A DNA stretch of 41,116 nucleotides from assembly GCA_029239635.1 (NCBI GenBank), contig JARBUN010000009.1:1-41116 (forward strand), written 5' to 3'. Numbering within the stretch: the first letter of the stretch is position 1; each line of letters opens with the position of its first letter. Origin of the DNA: Microbacterium sp. Its GTDB lineage: Bacteria; Actinomycetota; Actinomycetes; Actinomycetales; Microbacteriaceae. Below, one piece after another: positions 1-7,654 of the stretch. The notes under the pieces are model-generated. The model was not told where the DNA came from, did not search any database, and was given only the letters and a program-made list of their open reading frames with translations. The translations under genes and the position numbers were made by a program.

Positions 1-456
1 GAGCACGCGGATGGACGGTCTCCGCGCTTCGGGAGAGATCGCGGCCGTCACCGCGGCGCACGCGCACACGAGGGCGAGCGCGCCGACGCGGATCGTCGAG
101 GCCCCCTCCGCGGGCAGGAAGAGGGAGGTCACGGCGACGACCGCGACCGAGCCGAACGACACCACGACGCACGCCCTTGCCCCGCCCGAGGGGCGGATCG
201 CGTGGAAAGCGAGCGGGATCATGGCCGGACCCAGGACGAGCAGCGCGTTCGCCACCGCGAGTGTCGCCGATCCGCCCACATTGACCCACAGCAGGTACAT
301 CGCCGCCGCCCCCACCTCGACGACGCCCGCCGCGATCCCATACCGGACCGACGTGCCGGTGGGACCATGTCGTCCGGTGAGCCACAGCCCCGCGCCCAGG
401 AGCGCGCTCGTGACGACGAAGGCGGTCACGGAGAGGATGATCACCGAGAGGACCAC
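1..456 (-). CDS. Polytopic membrane protein, N-terminal part (cut by window edge)
   Basis: The minus strand is open from a GTG at 454-456 to the edge, 152 codons. GGAG lies 8 bases before the GTG, which decides the start. The product is almost entirely hydrophobic: it opens with a segment beginning VVLSVIILSVTAFVV. Further likely membrane spans follow around residues 38-58 (GIAAGVVEVGAAAMYLLW), 65-85, 95-112 and 120-138, joined by short charged loops such as GRHGPTG. No catalytic domain is reached. The spacing of helices and the AVANALLVLGPAMIPLAFHAIR stretch resemble the membrane sensor half of actinobacterial GGDEF (diguanylate cyclase) proteins, but this is only a resemblance. The function is unknown without the missing C-terminus. 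Confidence 0.55.
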   Translation of the reverse strand, partial: MVLSVIILSVTAFVVTSALLGAGLWLTGRHGPTGTSVRYGIAAGVVEVGAAAMYLLWVNVGGSATLAVANALLVLGPAMIPLAFHAIRPSGGARACVVVSFGSVAVVAVTSLFLPAEGASTIRVGALALVCACAAVTAAISPEARRPSIRVL

Positions 457-649
457 GGGGCGGACTCCAATGCTCGGCCCTGAGGGCTTGAAGTCAACGA
501 CGCCGGGGTTTTCACGGCAACCGCTCCGTCGGGGGTGCGCCTACCCGCTACTGTTGCTGCCCGGCTTGCGCCGGAGGCCACGGCGGCGCGAGGACGGGGA
601 AGCGTCCGCGCCGGCCGACTCGCGCCGGTCGTTGCGGCGGCGCGGCGAA

Positions 650-712
650 CGCAGAAACGCCCGTTCCCCGCAGAATCCGTGAGGAGAACTGCGAGGAACG
701 GGCGTTTCTGCG
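650..712. repeat. 18-bp perfect inverted repeat, 27-bp loop
   Basis: Arms at 650-667 and 695-712 are perfectly complementary (left arm CGCAGAAACGCCCGTTCC). The loop itself repeats a CTGCGAGG-like piece of the right arm. It is non-coding and lies downstream of mtnD. The long arms and absence of a T-run make it more like an intergenic palindromic repeat than a simple terminator. Confidence 0.75.
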
Positions 713-741
713 AGGTCTGGCCGGGGCCGGGGCCTCCGGTT

Positions 742-783
742 CGGGGCGCGATCCTCGCTCTGGGGTGGAAGAATCGCGCCCCG
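742..783 (-). terminator. Hairpin after mtnD, candidate terminator
   Basis: Arms CGGGGCGCGAT (742-752) and ATCGCGCCCCG (773-783) are perfectly complementary over 11 bp with a 20-base loop. It starts 26 bases past the mtnD stop on the minus strand. There is no clear T-tract, so termination is inferred from stem strength and position. Confidence 0.5.
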
Positions 784-808
784 GACCAGGCGACGCGGGC
801 GTCAGACG

Positions 809-1390
809 TCAGGCCAGCTGCGCGCGGCGCTCGGCGAGCTGGTCGAAGGACGCGAACGACTCGGCGATGGGGTTGCCGGTGAAGTGGCCGACCCAGCCGT
901 CGTCGTCGTGGAAGAAGCGGACGCTCACGTAGTGGGGTGCGGTGCCCATGTCGAACCAGTGCGTGGTGTTCGCCGGCACCGAGATCAGGTCGCCCGCCTC
1001 GCAGTACACGGCGTGCACCTTCTCGTTGGCGTGCAGGTAGAACACGCCAGCGCCCTTGGCGAAGTAGCGATCCTCGTCGTCGTCGTGCTTGTGCTCGGAG
1101 AGGAACTTCTGCCGCGAGGGCGTCTTCACCTCGTCGTAGTTCTCCTGGGCGGGGTCGAGGGCGACCACGTCGACCAGCGTGTACCCCTCGCGCTGCTTGA
1201 CCTCGCCGATCTCGTCGGCGTACAGCGCCAGCACCTCGTCCTGCGACGCCCCGGCGGGCACGTCGCGGACCTCCCAGCGCGAGAAGCGCGCGCCGAGCTC
1301 GGCCAGCGCCGCGCGGATCTCCGCCTCGTCGGTGGTCTCGAGCACGGGCGTGCTCGGGTCGGTCTCTTTCCAGACGGTCAGGAGCGTCAC
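809..1390 (-). CDS. mtnD: Acireductone dioxygenase
   Basis: A 193-residue cupin of the acireductone dioxygenase family, the usual length. In methionine salvage this enzyme uses O2 to convert the acireductone made by MtnC into the 2-keto precursor of methionine plus formate (Fe form) or into off-pathway products (Ni form). The metal ligands of the family are visible: H100-x-H102-x3-E106 in SEHKHDDDEDRYF and H144 in NTTHWFDMG. The GTG start at 1388-1390 is chosen because AGGAGGAGCC precedes it; an open frame continues upstream but is not conserved in character. It stands alone on the minus strand, divergent from the predicted methylthioribose importer operon across a 215-base gap, so both units may share control. 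No SAM riboswitch fold was recognised in that gap. Confidence 0.93.
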   Translation of the reverse strand: MTLLTVWKETDPSTPVLETTDEAEIRAALAELGARFSRWEVRDVPAGASQDEVLALYADEIGEVKQREGYTLVDVVALDPAQENYDEVKTPSRQKFLSEHKHDDDEDRYFAKGAGVFYLHANEKVHAVYCEAGDLISVPANTTHWFDMGTAPHYVSVRFFHDDDGWVGHFTGNPIAESFASFDQLAERRAQLA

Positions 1391-1605
1391 GGCTCCTCCT
1401 CTCGGCGCGATATGGGCGGAATGATCCGATTCTCTCGCCGATTCGCGTCGAGTGCCCACTTCCGAGGCGCGATCACCGGTGGCGGTGTAACAAAGTGCAA
1501 CCTCGAATAACCGGCGCTCGGTGGGTGCTGCTTGACTGCTCGACGGCCGACCGACACCGCACCCGGGCGGACCCTCGCACCCGACTCCTCGACGAAGGGG
1601 ACCCC

Positions 1606-2700
1606 GTGTCCGTTCGATCCCACCGCTGGGCGACGCTCCTCGCGACCGCCGGCATCGCCGCCCTCGCCCTCTCCGGCTGCGCGCAGCAGAACACCGCGGC
1701 CCCGGCGGCCTCAGCGGCTCCCGTGCAGAAGGTCGAGAACCTTCCCGCTCCGTTCGACGGCGCACCCGTGAAAGTCGCCCTCGTCCAGCAGTCCGGCGCC
1801 GGCGACTTCTTCACCGCGTGGACGGCGGGAGCGAAGGCCCAGGCGGCCGCGATCAACATCGACCTCACCGTCTACGACGCCCGCAACGACAACGCCAAGC
1901 AGGCATCCGACCTCGAGCAGGCGATCGCCTCGAAGCCCGCAGCGATCATCGTCGACCACGGCCAGACCGACACGATCGAGTCGCACGTGCACGACGCGGT
2001 GGCCGCAGGCATCCCGGTCATCGTGTACGACCTCGCCCTCAACGACCCGACCGGCGTCATCGTGACCTCGCAGTCCGACGCGTCGATGGCGCAGGGCGTG
2101 CTCGACCAGCTCGTCGCCGACGTGGGCGACGGGGCCAAGGTGGGCCTGGCCAGCACCGACGGCTTCGCCCCGCTGGAGCGCCGCAAGAAGGTGTGGGACG
2201 AGGTCGTCGCCGAGCACGACCTCGACCAGGTGTTCTTCACCGGCAAGGTCACCGAGTCGACCGCGACCGACAACATCCCCCTCATCGACGCCGCTCTGAA
2301 GGCGAACCCCGGGATCCAGGCGATCTTCGCCCCCTACGACGAGATCACGAAGGGCGTCGTGCAGGCCGTGCAGCAGAACAACCTGCAGGACAAGGTCAAG
2401 GTCTACGGCATCGACATCTCCAACGCCGACATCGAGGTCATGACCGCCGACGGCAGCCCCTGGGTGGCCACGAGCGCGACCGATCCCTCCGCGGTCGGCG
2501 CGGGCGTCGTGCGTGCCCTCGCGCTCTCGCTCGCCGGTCAGCTCGACGAGACGAGCGTCCAGTTCCCCGCGATCACGATCACGCGCGACTTCCTGATCGA
2601 GAAGGGCATCACCAACGTCGCCCAGCTGCGCGAGGCGGAGCCGTCGCTCCTGCTGAGCGACACCGTGGTGGCCGACTGGCTGCCCGCGATCTCGGGATGA
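1606..2700 (+). CDS. Sugar-type ABC substrate-binding lipoprotein, predicted 5-methylthioribose binder
   Basis: This is a 364-residue periplasmic-binding-protein-I type receptor. It has a signal peptide and lipobox LALSGC with the lipidated Cys at residue 25, followed by an Ala-rich linker and then the ribose-binding-protein fold (VKVALVQQSGAGDFFTAWTAG near 54; AAIIVDHGQTD; PVIVYDLAL). GAAGGGG lies 5 bases before the GTG start. It opens a four-gene operon in which each downstream start overlaps the previous stop by ATGA. The last gene is methylthioribose kinase and the whole is flanked by mtn genes, so 5-methylthioribose is the most likely ligand; a related 5-deoxypentose is possible. Family assignment is solid; the ligand is inferred from context. 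Confidence 0.85.
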   Translation: MSVRSHRWATLLATAGIAALALSGCAQQNTAAPAASAAPVQKVENLPAPFDGAPVKVALVQQSGAGDFFTAWTAGAKAQAAAINIDLTVYDARNDNAKQASDLEQAIASKPAAIIVDHGQTDTIESHVHDAVAAGIPVIVYDLALNDPTGVIVTSQSDASMAQGVLDQLVADVGDGAKVGLASTDGFAPLERRKKVWDEVVAEHDLDQVFFTGKVTESTATDNIPLIDAALKANPGIQAIFAPYDEITKGVVQAVQQNNLQDKVKVYGIDISNADIEVMTADGSPWVATSATDPSAVGAGVVRALALSLAGQLDETSVQFPAITITRDFLIEKGITNVAQLREAEPSLLLSDTVVADWLPAISG

Positions 2701-4259
2701 CCTCACCCCTTCCCGCCGACGCCGCTCCGGCCGACGACACCCCCGTCGTCCGCCTGAGCGGCGTCGGTGTACGCTTCGGCAGCAATCAGGTGCTGCGGGA
2801 CGTCTCGCTCGCCCTGCGTCCCGGCACCATCACCGCCCTGCTCGGGACGAACGGCGCGGGCAAGTCCACCCTGATCGGGGCGATCTCGGGAGCCAACGCG
2901 GCCTACAGCGGCGAGATCGCGGTCGGCGGTTCGACCCAGCGCCTGGGATCCCCCGCGCGCGCCCGCCGCGCGGGCATCGAGACCGTGCACCAGCGCATCG
3001 CGGACGGGATCGTCGCGGGACTCAGCGTGGCCGACAACCTCGGGCTCACCGACCTCTCGCGCGGAGGGCACCGCCTCGTCCGCCGCGCCGCCGCCGAGCG
3101 TGTGGCGCGCGCCGCCCTGGAGCGGCTCGGGCTGTCGTGGTCCGACGAGGTCCTCCGAGCGGATGCCGCGCGCCTGGGCACCTCCGACGCCCAGCTCGTC
3201 GTGCTCGCCCGCGCCCTGCGCTCGACGCCGCGTCTGCTGATCCTCGACGAGCCCACTTCGGCCCTCACCGCCGCCGAGGCCGATCGGCTGTTCGCCGTCC
3301 TGCGGGTCCTGCGCGACGAGGGGCTGGCGATCCTGTTCGTCAGCCATCGCTTCGGCGAGATCGAGCGACTCGCCGACCGTATCGTGGTGCTCCGCGACGG
3401 CCGGATCGAGCTCGAGGCGGAACGTCCGTTCGACTGGCACGCGGCGCTTTCGGCGATGCTCGGCGTCCCCACCGAGCTCCAGCAGCACGTGGAGGAGCCA
3501 CTCCCGGCGGCCGCCGAGGTCCTCGCGGTCGAGGGGGCGCGTCTCGTCCCGGGTAGCGCGCCGCTCGACCTCCGGGTGCACGGGGGCCAGGTCACCGGCA
3601 TCCTGGGTCTGCTCGGAGCGGGCAAGACCGAGCTCGCGGAGCTCCTGTCGGGGGTGCGCACGGACGCCGAGGCGCGCCTGCGACTCGACGGCACCGCGTA
3701 CCGCCCGGCCGACCCCGGCGCCGCGCAGGCCGCGGGCGTCGTGCTCGTGCCCGAGGACCGCCAGCGCCAGGGCATCCAGCCCGGGTGGTCGATCGCCCAC
3801 ACCGTCGGGCTGCCCGTGCTGCGGACGCTGTCGCGCTTCGGTGTCATGGTCCCGGGCCGCGAACGCGCGGCCGCCGACGCCGTGGTCGCGGACTACGACG
3901 TCGTCACCCCCTCGATCGAGACGCGCGTCGACGATCTCTCGGGCGGCAACCAGCAGAAGGTCGTCGTCGGGCGCTGGCTGCGGACCGAACCGCGCGTCGC
4001 CGTGCTCGACGAGCCGTTCCGCGGCGTCGACATCGGCGCGCGTCGACGCATCGGCGCGGCCGTGCGCGAGCGGGCCACCACCGGCGCCGCCGTGCTCGTG
4101 CTCTCCAGCGACGTCGACGAGATCCTCGAGGTCGCCGATCGCATCGTGGTGCTCGTGTCGGGCCGCGTCGTCCTCGATACCCCCGCCGGACAGCTCGACC
4201 GCGCGCGCATCGTCGCGGCGCTGCTCGATGACCCCGGCCACCGGAAGGAAACCGCATGA
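2697..4259 (+). CDS. Sugar-type ABC transporter ATP-binding protein (two ATPase domains)
   Basis: A 520-residue RbsA/MglA-like protein with two fused nucleotide-binding domains. Domain 1 has Walker A GTNGAGKST (residues 50-58) and Walker B LLILDEPTSALT. Domain 2 has the weaker P-loop GLLGAGKTE and a canonical signature [15 protein letters not shown] followed by VAVLDEPFRGVD. The first-domain signature is degenerate (LGTSDAQLVVLARAL), in line with the asymmetric sites usual in this family. The ATG at 2697 overlaps the stop of the binding-protein gene (ATGA). It energises the adjacent permease at the inner face of the membrane. The substrate is inferred as methylthioribose from the linked kinase. 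Confidence 0.9.
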   Translation: MTSPLPADAAPADDTPVVRLSGVGVRFGSNQVLRDVSLALRPGTITALLGTNGAGKSTLIGAISGANAAYSGEIAVGGSTQRLGSPARARRAGIETVHQRIADGIVAGLSVADNLGLTDLSRGGHRLVRRAAAERVARAALERLGLSWSDEVLRADAARLGTSDAQLVVLARALRSTPRLLILDEPTSALTAAEADRLFAVLRVLRDEGLAILFVSHRFGEIERLADRIVVLRDGRIELEAERPFDWHAALSAMLGVPTELQQHVEEPLPAAAEVLAVEGARLVPGSAPLDLRVHGGQVTGILGLLGAGKTELAELLSGVRTDAEARLRLDGTAYRPADPGAAQAAGVVLVPEDRQRQGIQPGWSIAHTVGLPVLRTLSRFGVMVPGRERAAADAVVADYDVVTPSIETRVDDLSGGNQQKVVVGRWLRTEPRVAVLDEPFRGVDIGARRRIGAAVRERATTGAAVLVLSSDVDEILEVADRIVVLVSGRVVLDTPAGQLDRARIVAALLDDPGHRKETA

Positions 4260-5149
4260 CCACCGCTCTCGCCCCCTCGCGGATCGCCGGTCTCGGCGTG
4301 ACGCTCGCGATGACCGTCGGCGGCCTCGACCTCTCGGTCGGCGCGAACGCGGGGTTCGCCGTGTCGATCGCCGCGTGGACGATGGTCATCGGCAATCAGG
4401 TCGGCGGCATCGCCGTCGGCGTCGTGCTGCTCTCGGGAGCGCTCATCGGGGCGATCAATGCCGCGCTCATCGTCTTCGCACGCATTCCCGACCTGCTGGC
4501 GACGCTCGCCACGATGTTCACCGTCGTGGGGCTGAAGCTCATCATCGTCGACGGCAAGTCCATCTCGTCGCAGATGACCCTCGACGACGGCACGACCGCC
4601 CCCGGACGCTTCACGCCCGACTTCGTGTGGTTCGACCGTGGCGCGATCGGGCCCGTGTCCGTCCCCGTCGTGCTCTTCCTCGGGCTCACGGTCGTCCTGT
4701 GGTTCGTGCTCGACCGCACCCGCTGGGGCCGTGCGCTGTTCGCGGTGGGCTCGAACCCCGAGGCCGCACGGCTGGCCGGCATCCGCGTCACGGTCTACCG
4801 GGCCACGGCGTACATCGGGTGCGGCATCCTGGCCTCCATCGCGGGACTCGTCCTGGCCGCGCGCATCGGACAGGGAGACGTCACGGCCGGGAACAGCCTG
4901 TTGCTGGATGCCGTCGCCGTCGCGCTCGTGGGAGTCTCGGTGCTCGGCATCGGACGGCCGAACGCGTGGGGCACGGCGCTCGGTGCGGTGCTCATCGCCG
5001 TCATGGTCACGGGCTTCTCGATGATGGGGCTGCCGTACTACATCCAAGACTTCGGGAAGGGACTCGTGCTGCTCGTCGCCCTGCTGTTCAGCTTCACGTT
5101 CCGCCGCCGCAAGACCACCATCGTCGCCGGGAGCACCACCGCATCATGA
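4256..5149 (+). CDS. Sugar-type ABC permease, N-terminally short
   Basis: A 297-residue RbsC/BPD_transp_2 family permease. The hallmark GGLDLSVGANAGF appears at about residues 22-34, whereas in full-length relatives roughly 60-80 residues, including one membrane helix and an N-x-x-N-I/V-L region, precede it. The later helices and the cytoplasmic ATPase-contact loop (GSNPEAARLAGI) are intact. The start is firm: GGAAGGAAACCGC precedes the ATG, the ATG overlaps the ATPase stop, and no in-frame upstream start exists. The sequence jumps from MTTALAPS straight into RIAGLGVTLAMTVGG, which looks like an in-frame internal deletion. It may be a defective or unusual permease, or an assembly error. Confidence 0.85.
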   Translation: MTTALAPSRIAGLGVTLAMTVGGLDLSVGANAGFAVSIAAWTMVIGNQVGGIAVGVVLLSGALIGAINAALIVFARIPDLLATLATMFTVVGLKLIIVDGKSISSQMTLDDGTTAPGRFTPDFVWFDRGAIGPVSVPVVLFLGLTVVLWFVLDRTRWGRALFAVGSNPEAARLAGIRVTVYRATAYIGCGILASIAGLVLAARIGQGDVTAGNSLLLDAVAVALVGVSVLGIGRPNAWGTALGAVLIAVMVTGFSMMGLPYYIQDFGKGLVLLVALLFSFTFRRRKTTIVAGSTTAS

Positions 5150-6342
5150 CTTCTCTCACCGATCAGTTGACCGTCGAGTCGGTCCCCGCCTACCTCGCCG
5201 CTCGCCCGCACCTGGCGGGGCCGGTGGACCCGGCATCCATCGTCTCGGTCGTCGAGGTCGGCGACGGAAACCTGAACCTCGTGTTCATCGTGACGGATGC
5301 CGCCGGGCACGGCGTCGTGGTGAAGCAGTCGCTCCCGCACGTCCGCGTCGATCCGTCGTGGCCGCTCACGCGGGAGCGCGCGGCGCGCGAAGCCGTGGTG
5401 CTCGCGGCGCACGAGCGGATCGACCCCGCGCACGTCCCGGCGTTCTACGGCTTCGACGTCGAGGCCCTCGCACTGTCGATCGAGGACCTCAGCGATCACG
5501 CGGTCTGGCGCGGCGAGCTGATCGCCGGGCGCCTGCACCCCTATGCCGCCGCCGAGCTGGGGCGCTACGTCGGGGCCGTCGGGTTCGCGACGAGCGTGTT
5601 CGGCACGCCGGGGCCCGAGCGCCGCCGCCGCATCGCCGAGGCGACCAACCCCGAGCTCAGCGAGATCACCGAGGACCTGGTGTTCACCGAGCCCTATGTC
5701 GACCACGAGCACAACGGCTGGCTCGCGGCGAACGAGGATGATGTACGCGAGCTCCGCGCGGATCGCGTGTTCGTGCGCGAGATGGGGCTGGCGAAGCAGC
5801 GGTTCCAGGAGAGCACGCAGAGCCTGATGCACGGCGACCTCCACACCGGGTCCGTGTTCGTCCGTGCCGAGGGGGCGTCGGTGCGGGCGTTCGACTCGGA
5901 GTTCGGCACCTACGGCCCCACCGGCTTCGACCTCGGCGCCGTGTGGGCGAACCTCGTGATCGCGGCGGCACGGGCACACGTGCTCGGGCGTTCGTCCGAC
6001 GCGGAGACGCTCCTGCGGCTCCCGGTCGAGCTCGTCGACGCGTTCGAGCTCGAGTTCCGCCGCCGGTGGCCCGAGCGCGTCGACCCGCGCGTGTACGGCG
6101 ACGAGGTGCTCGAGCACGCGCTCGGTCAGGTGCGATCGGATGCCGCCGCCTACGCCGCGGCGAAGGCGGTGCGCCGGATCGTCGGGTTCTCGAAGGTCGC
6201 CGACATCCAGACGCTCCCCGAGTCGGAGCGGGCTCTCGCGTCGCGCCTGGTGCTGCGCCTCGCGCGCACGCTCGGCACCGCGCGTCTCGACGACGCCGAC
6301 CCGCGGGTGCTCACCGAGCGCACGGTCGCGCTGCTCGGCTGA
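5146..6342 (+). CDS. mtnK: S-methyl-5-thioribose kinase
   Basis: 398 residues, the usual length for MtnK, an APH-fold kinase that phosphorylates 5-methylthioribose at O1 to feed MtnA. Visible motifs are the nucleotide loop GDGNLNLVF (39-47), Lys60 in VVVKQSLPHVR, the catalytic loop LMHGDLHTGS (227-236) and the metal-binding DSEF (D250, E252) within FDSEFGTYGPTGFD, all characteristic of MTR kinases rather than aminoglycoside enzymes. The ATG overlaps the permease stop (ATGA), making it the last gene of the importer operon. It is followed by convergent mtnB. MtnK homologues also act on 5-deoxyribose, so a dual role is possible. Confidence 0.93.
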   Translation: MTSLTDQLTVESVPAYLAARPHLAGPVDPASIVSVVEVGDGNLNLVFIVTDAAGHGVVVKQSLPHVRVDPSWPLTRERAAREAVVLAAHERIDPAHVPAFYGFDVEALALSIEDLSDHAVWRGELIAGRLHPYAAAELGRYVGAVGFATSVFGTPGPERRRRIAEATNPELSEITEDLVFTEPYVDHEHNGWLAANEDDVRELRADRVFVREMGLAKQRFQESTQSLMHGDLHTGSVFVRAEGASVRAFDSEFGTYGPTGFDLGAVWANLVIAAARAHVLGRSSDAETLLRLPVELVDAFELEFRRRWPERVDPRVYGDEVLEHALGQVRSDAAAYAAAKAVRRIVGFSKVADIQTLPESERALASRLVLRLARTLGTARLDDADPRVLTERTVALLG

Positions 6343-6460
6343 GGCTCGGACGGCTCCGGGCGGTTGCGGCTCCGGGGGGTCTCGGTGGCGGCGGTCGTCT
6401 CCGCGAGCGTTCCTCCGGGCAGGGGCGTTTATCGATGGTGGGGCAGCGGATGCCGGAGGC

Positions 6461-6956
6461 TCAGCGCGTCGCGACGGCGAAGCGCAGCAACCACTCGGCG
6501 ATCTCGAGGTGGCGGCGGGCTGCGGCGACGTCGGCGCCCCACGCGTAGATGCCGTGGCTCGCGACGATCAGCGCGGGTACCTCGGGCGCCTCTGCCGCCG
6601 CGGGGCGATAGACCTCGTCGAACCAGGCCGCCTCGACCGTCATGTCCTGGTGGTTGCGGATGACCGGGATCGTCACGGTCTCGTCGTGTGCGAGGTGGCC
6701 GATGCCCTTGAGCATCTCCATGTCGCGGATCTCGACACCGCCCGGCCAGCGGTACCCCGCGACCACGGCGTCGAAGGCGTGCACGTGGAACACGGCGTTC
6801 GCCCCGGTCCGCGCCGCGATGTGGGCGTGCAGGCCCGCTTCGGCCGACGGAGGTGCCGGAGGTCCCGCGCATCCAGCCGTAGCCCGAGAAGCGCAGGGCC
6901 TCGGCCGCGAGGGCGGCGCCGGCCGCGCGCACGCGGTCGGGGGCCGGCAGGGTCAT
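6461..6956 (-). pseudogene. mtnB: Methylthioribulose-1-phosphate dehydratase, internal deletion with frameshift
   Basis: The gene starts at the ATG at 6954-6956, overlapping the mtnC stop (ATGA), and reads MTLPAPDRVRAAGAALAAEA then GYGWMRGTSG. Just after GTSG, near 6870, homology jumps one frame to SAEAGLHAHIAARTGANAVFHVH and continues to the stop at 6461. About 500 bases remain (496, not divisible by 3) against about 600 in an intact gene. The missing piece is the Asn-Leu-Ser / T-x-SG-x-DKG segment that forms the substrate phosphate pocket in this class II aldolase-like family. The zinc ligands HVH and the late His in VASHGIYAWG survive in the second frame. ACCTCCG occurs twice at the junction. 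Either a real inactivation or a sequencing/assembly gap. Confidence 0.8.
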
Positions 6957-7654
6957 CGCGCGAGCTCGATCTCGTCGAAGGATGCCACGGTCTCGGTGCC
7001 GAAGTCCGACCCCGCCCACGGCTCCCCGGCGCGGTCCAGCGCCACGACCTGCCACCCGGCGGCGCGCGCCGCGGTGACCTCGTCGGGGTGGTCGGTGAGG
7101 AAGAGCGCGCGCTCGGGGGCGACGCCGAGCGCGGCGGAGATGCGCTCGTATGACGCGGCCTCCTTCTTGGGGCCGGCGCTGACGGTGTCGAAGAAGTCCT
7201 CGATGAGGGGCGTCAGGTCGCCCTGCGGGGCGTGACGGAACCACGGCACCTGCGAGGCGATCGACCCCGACGAGTACACGGCGAGACGGATGCCGCCCTC
7301 GTGCCACGCGCGCAGGCGCGGGGGGACGTCCTCGAAGAACTGCGAGTGGATCTCGCCCGCGGCGAAGCCCTCGGCCCAGATGATCCCCTGCAGGGTCTTC
7401 AGCGGCGTCGACTTCACGTCGGAGGCCATGAGCCCGCGCAGCGCCTCGGCGACCTCGGCGTCGGTGGCGTCGGCATCCAGGCCCGTCTCGGCGATCGCGG
7501 CGGCCCGGGCCGTGCGGACCGTCTCGTCGTCGCGGCCGAGCACCTCGTCCAGACGCGGGCGCGCGTAGTCGTACAGGTCACCCAGGATGAACCCGGCCTC
7601 GCTGGTGGTGCCTTCGATGTCGAGTACGACCACGTCGGCGGAGAGGGAGGTCAT
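6953..7654 (-). CDS. mtnC: Acireductone synthase (enolase-phosphatase E1)
   Basis: 233 residues, a HAD-superfamily enzyme that enolises and dephosphorylates 2,3-diketo-5-methylthiopentyl-1-phosphate to acireductone, the substrate of MtnD. All HAD motifs are visible: motif I VLDIEGTTS (nucleophile D12, E14 as typical of E1), motif II YSSGS, motif III Lys in GPKKEAASY and motif IV FLTDHPDEV. The ATG at 7652-7654 overlaps the mtnA stop by ATGA and its own stop overlaps the mtnB start the same way, so mtnA-mtnC-mtnB are translationally coupled. It appears intact although its neighbour mtnB is broken. Confidence 0.93.
   Translation of the reverse strand: MTSLSADVVVLDIEGTTSEAGFILGDLYDYARPRLDEVLGRDDETVRTARAAAIAETGLDADATDAEVAEALRGLMASDVKSTPLKTLQGIIWAEGFAAGEIHSQFFEDVPPRLRAWHEGGIRLAVYSSGSIASQVPWFRHAPQGDLTPLIEDFFDTVSAGPKKEAASYERISAALGVAPERALFLTDHPDEVTAARAAGWQVVALDRAGEPWAGSDFGTETVASFDEIELAR

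Larger units (their letters stand above)
457..808. other. Intergenic region with two hairpins, no gene seen
   Basis: This 352-base gap lies between the left-edge membrane gene, transcribed leftward, and the stop of mtnD. Open frames crossing it have no ribosome site and no recognisable protein. It holds two inverted repeats described separately (650-712 and 742-783). No tRNA or riboswitch fold was recognised. Confidence 0.6.

Noticed and set aside
1532-1560. TTGACT as -35 box for the methylthioribose importer operon
   Set aside because: No acceptable -10 hexamer lies 16-18 bases downstream, so the promoter could not be supported.
1391-1605. SAM or other riboswitch controlling the mtn divergent region
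   Set aside because: No recognisable SAM-I/II/III/IV core or conserved stem pattern could be found by eye in the gap.
3841-5145. Possible N-terminal extension of MtnK through the ATPase and permease genes
   Set aside because: The frame is open but encodes Arg/Ser/Pro-rich nonsense, while the ATPase and permease frames are clearly the coding ones; MtnK homology starts at 5146.
6343-6460. Rho-independent terminator between convergent mtnK and mtnB
   Set aside because: The 118 bases are G-rich without a convincing stem or T-run.
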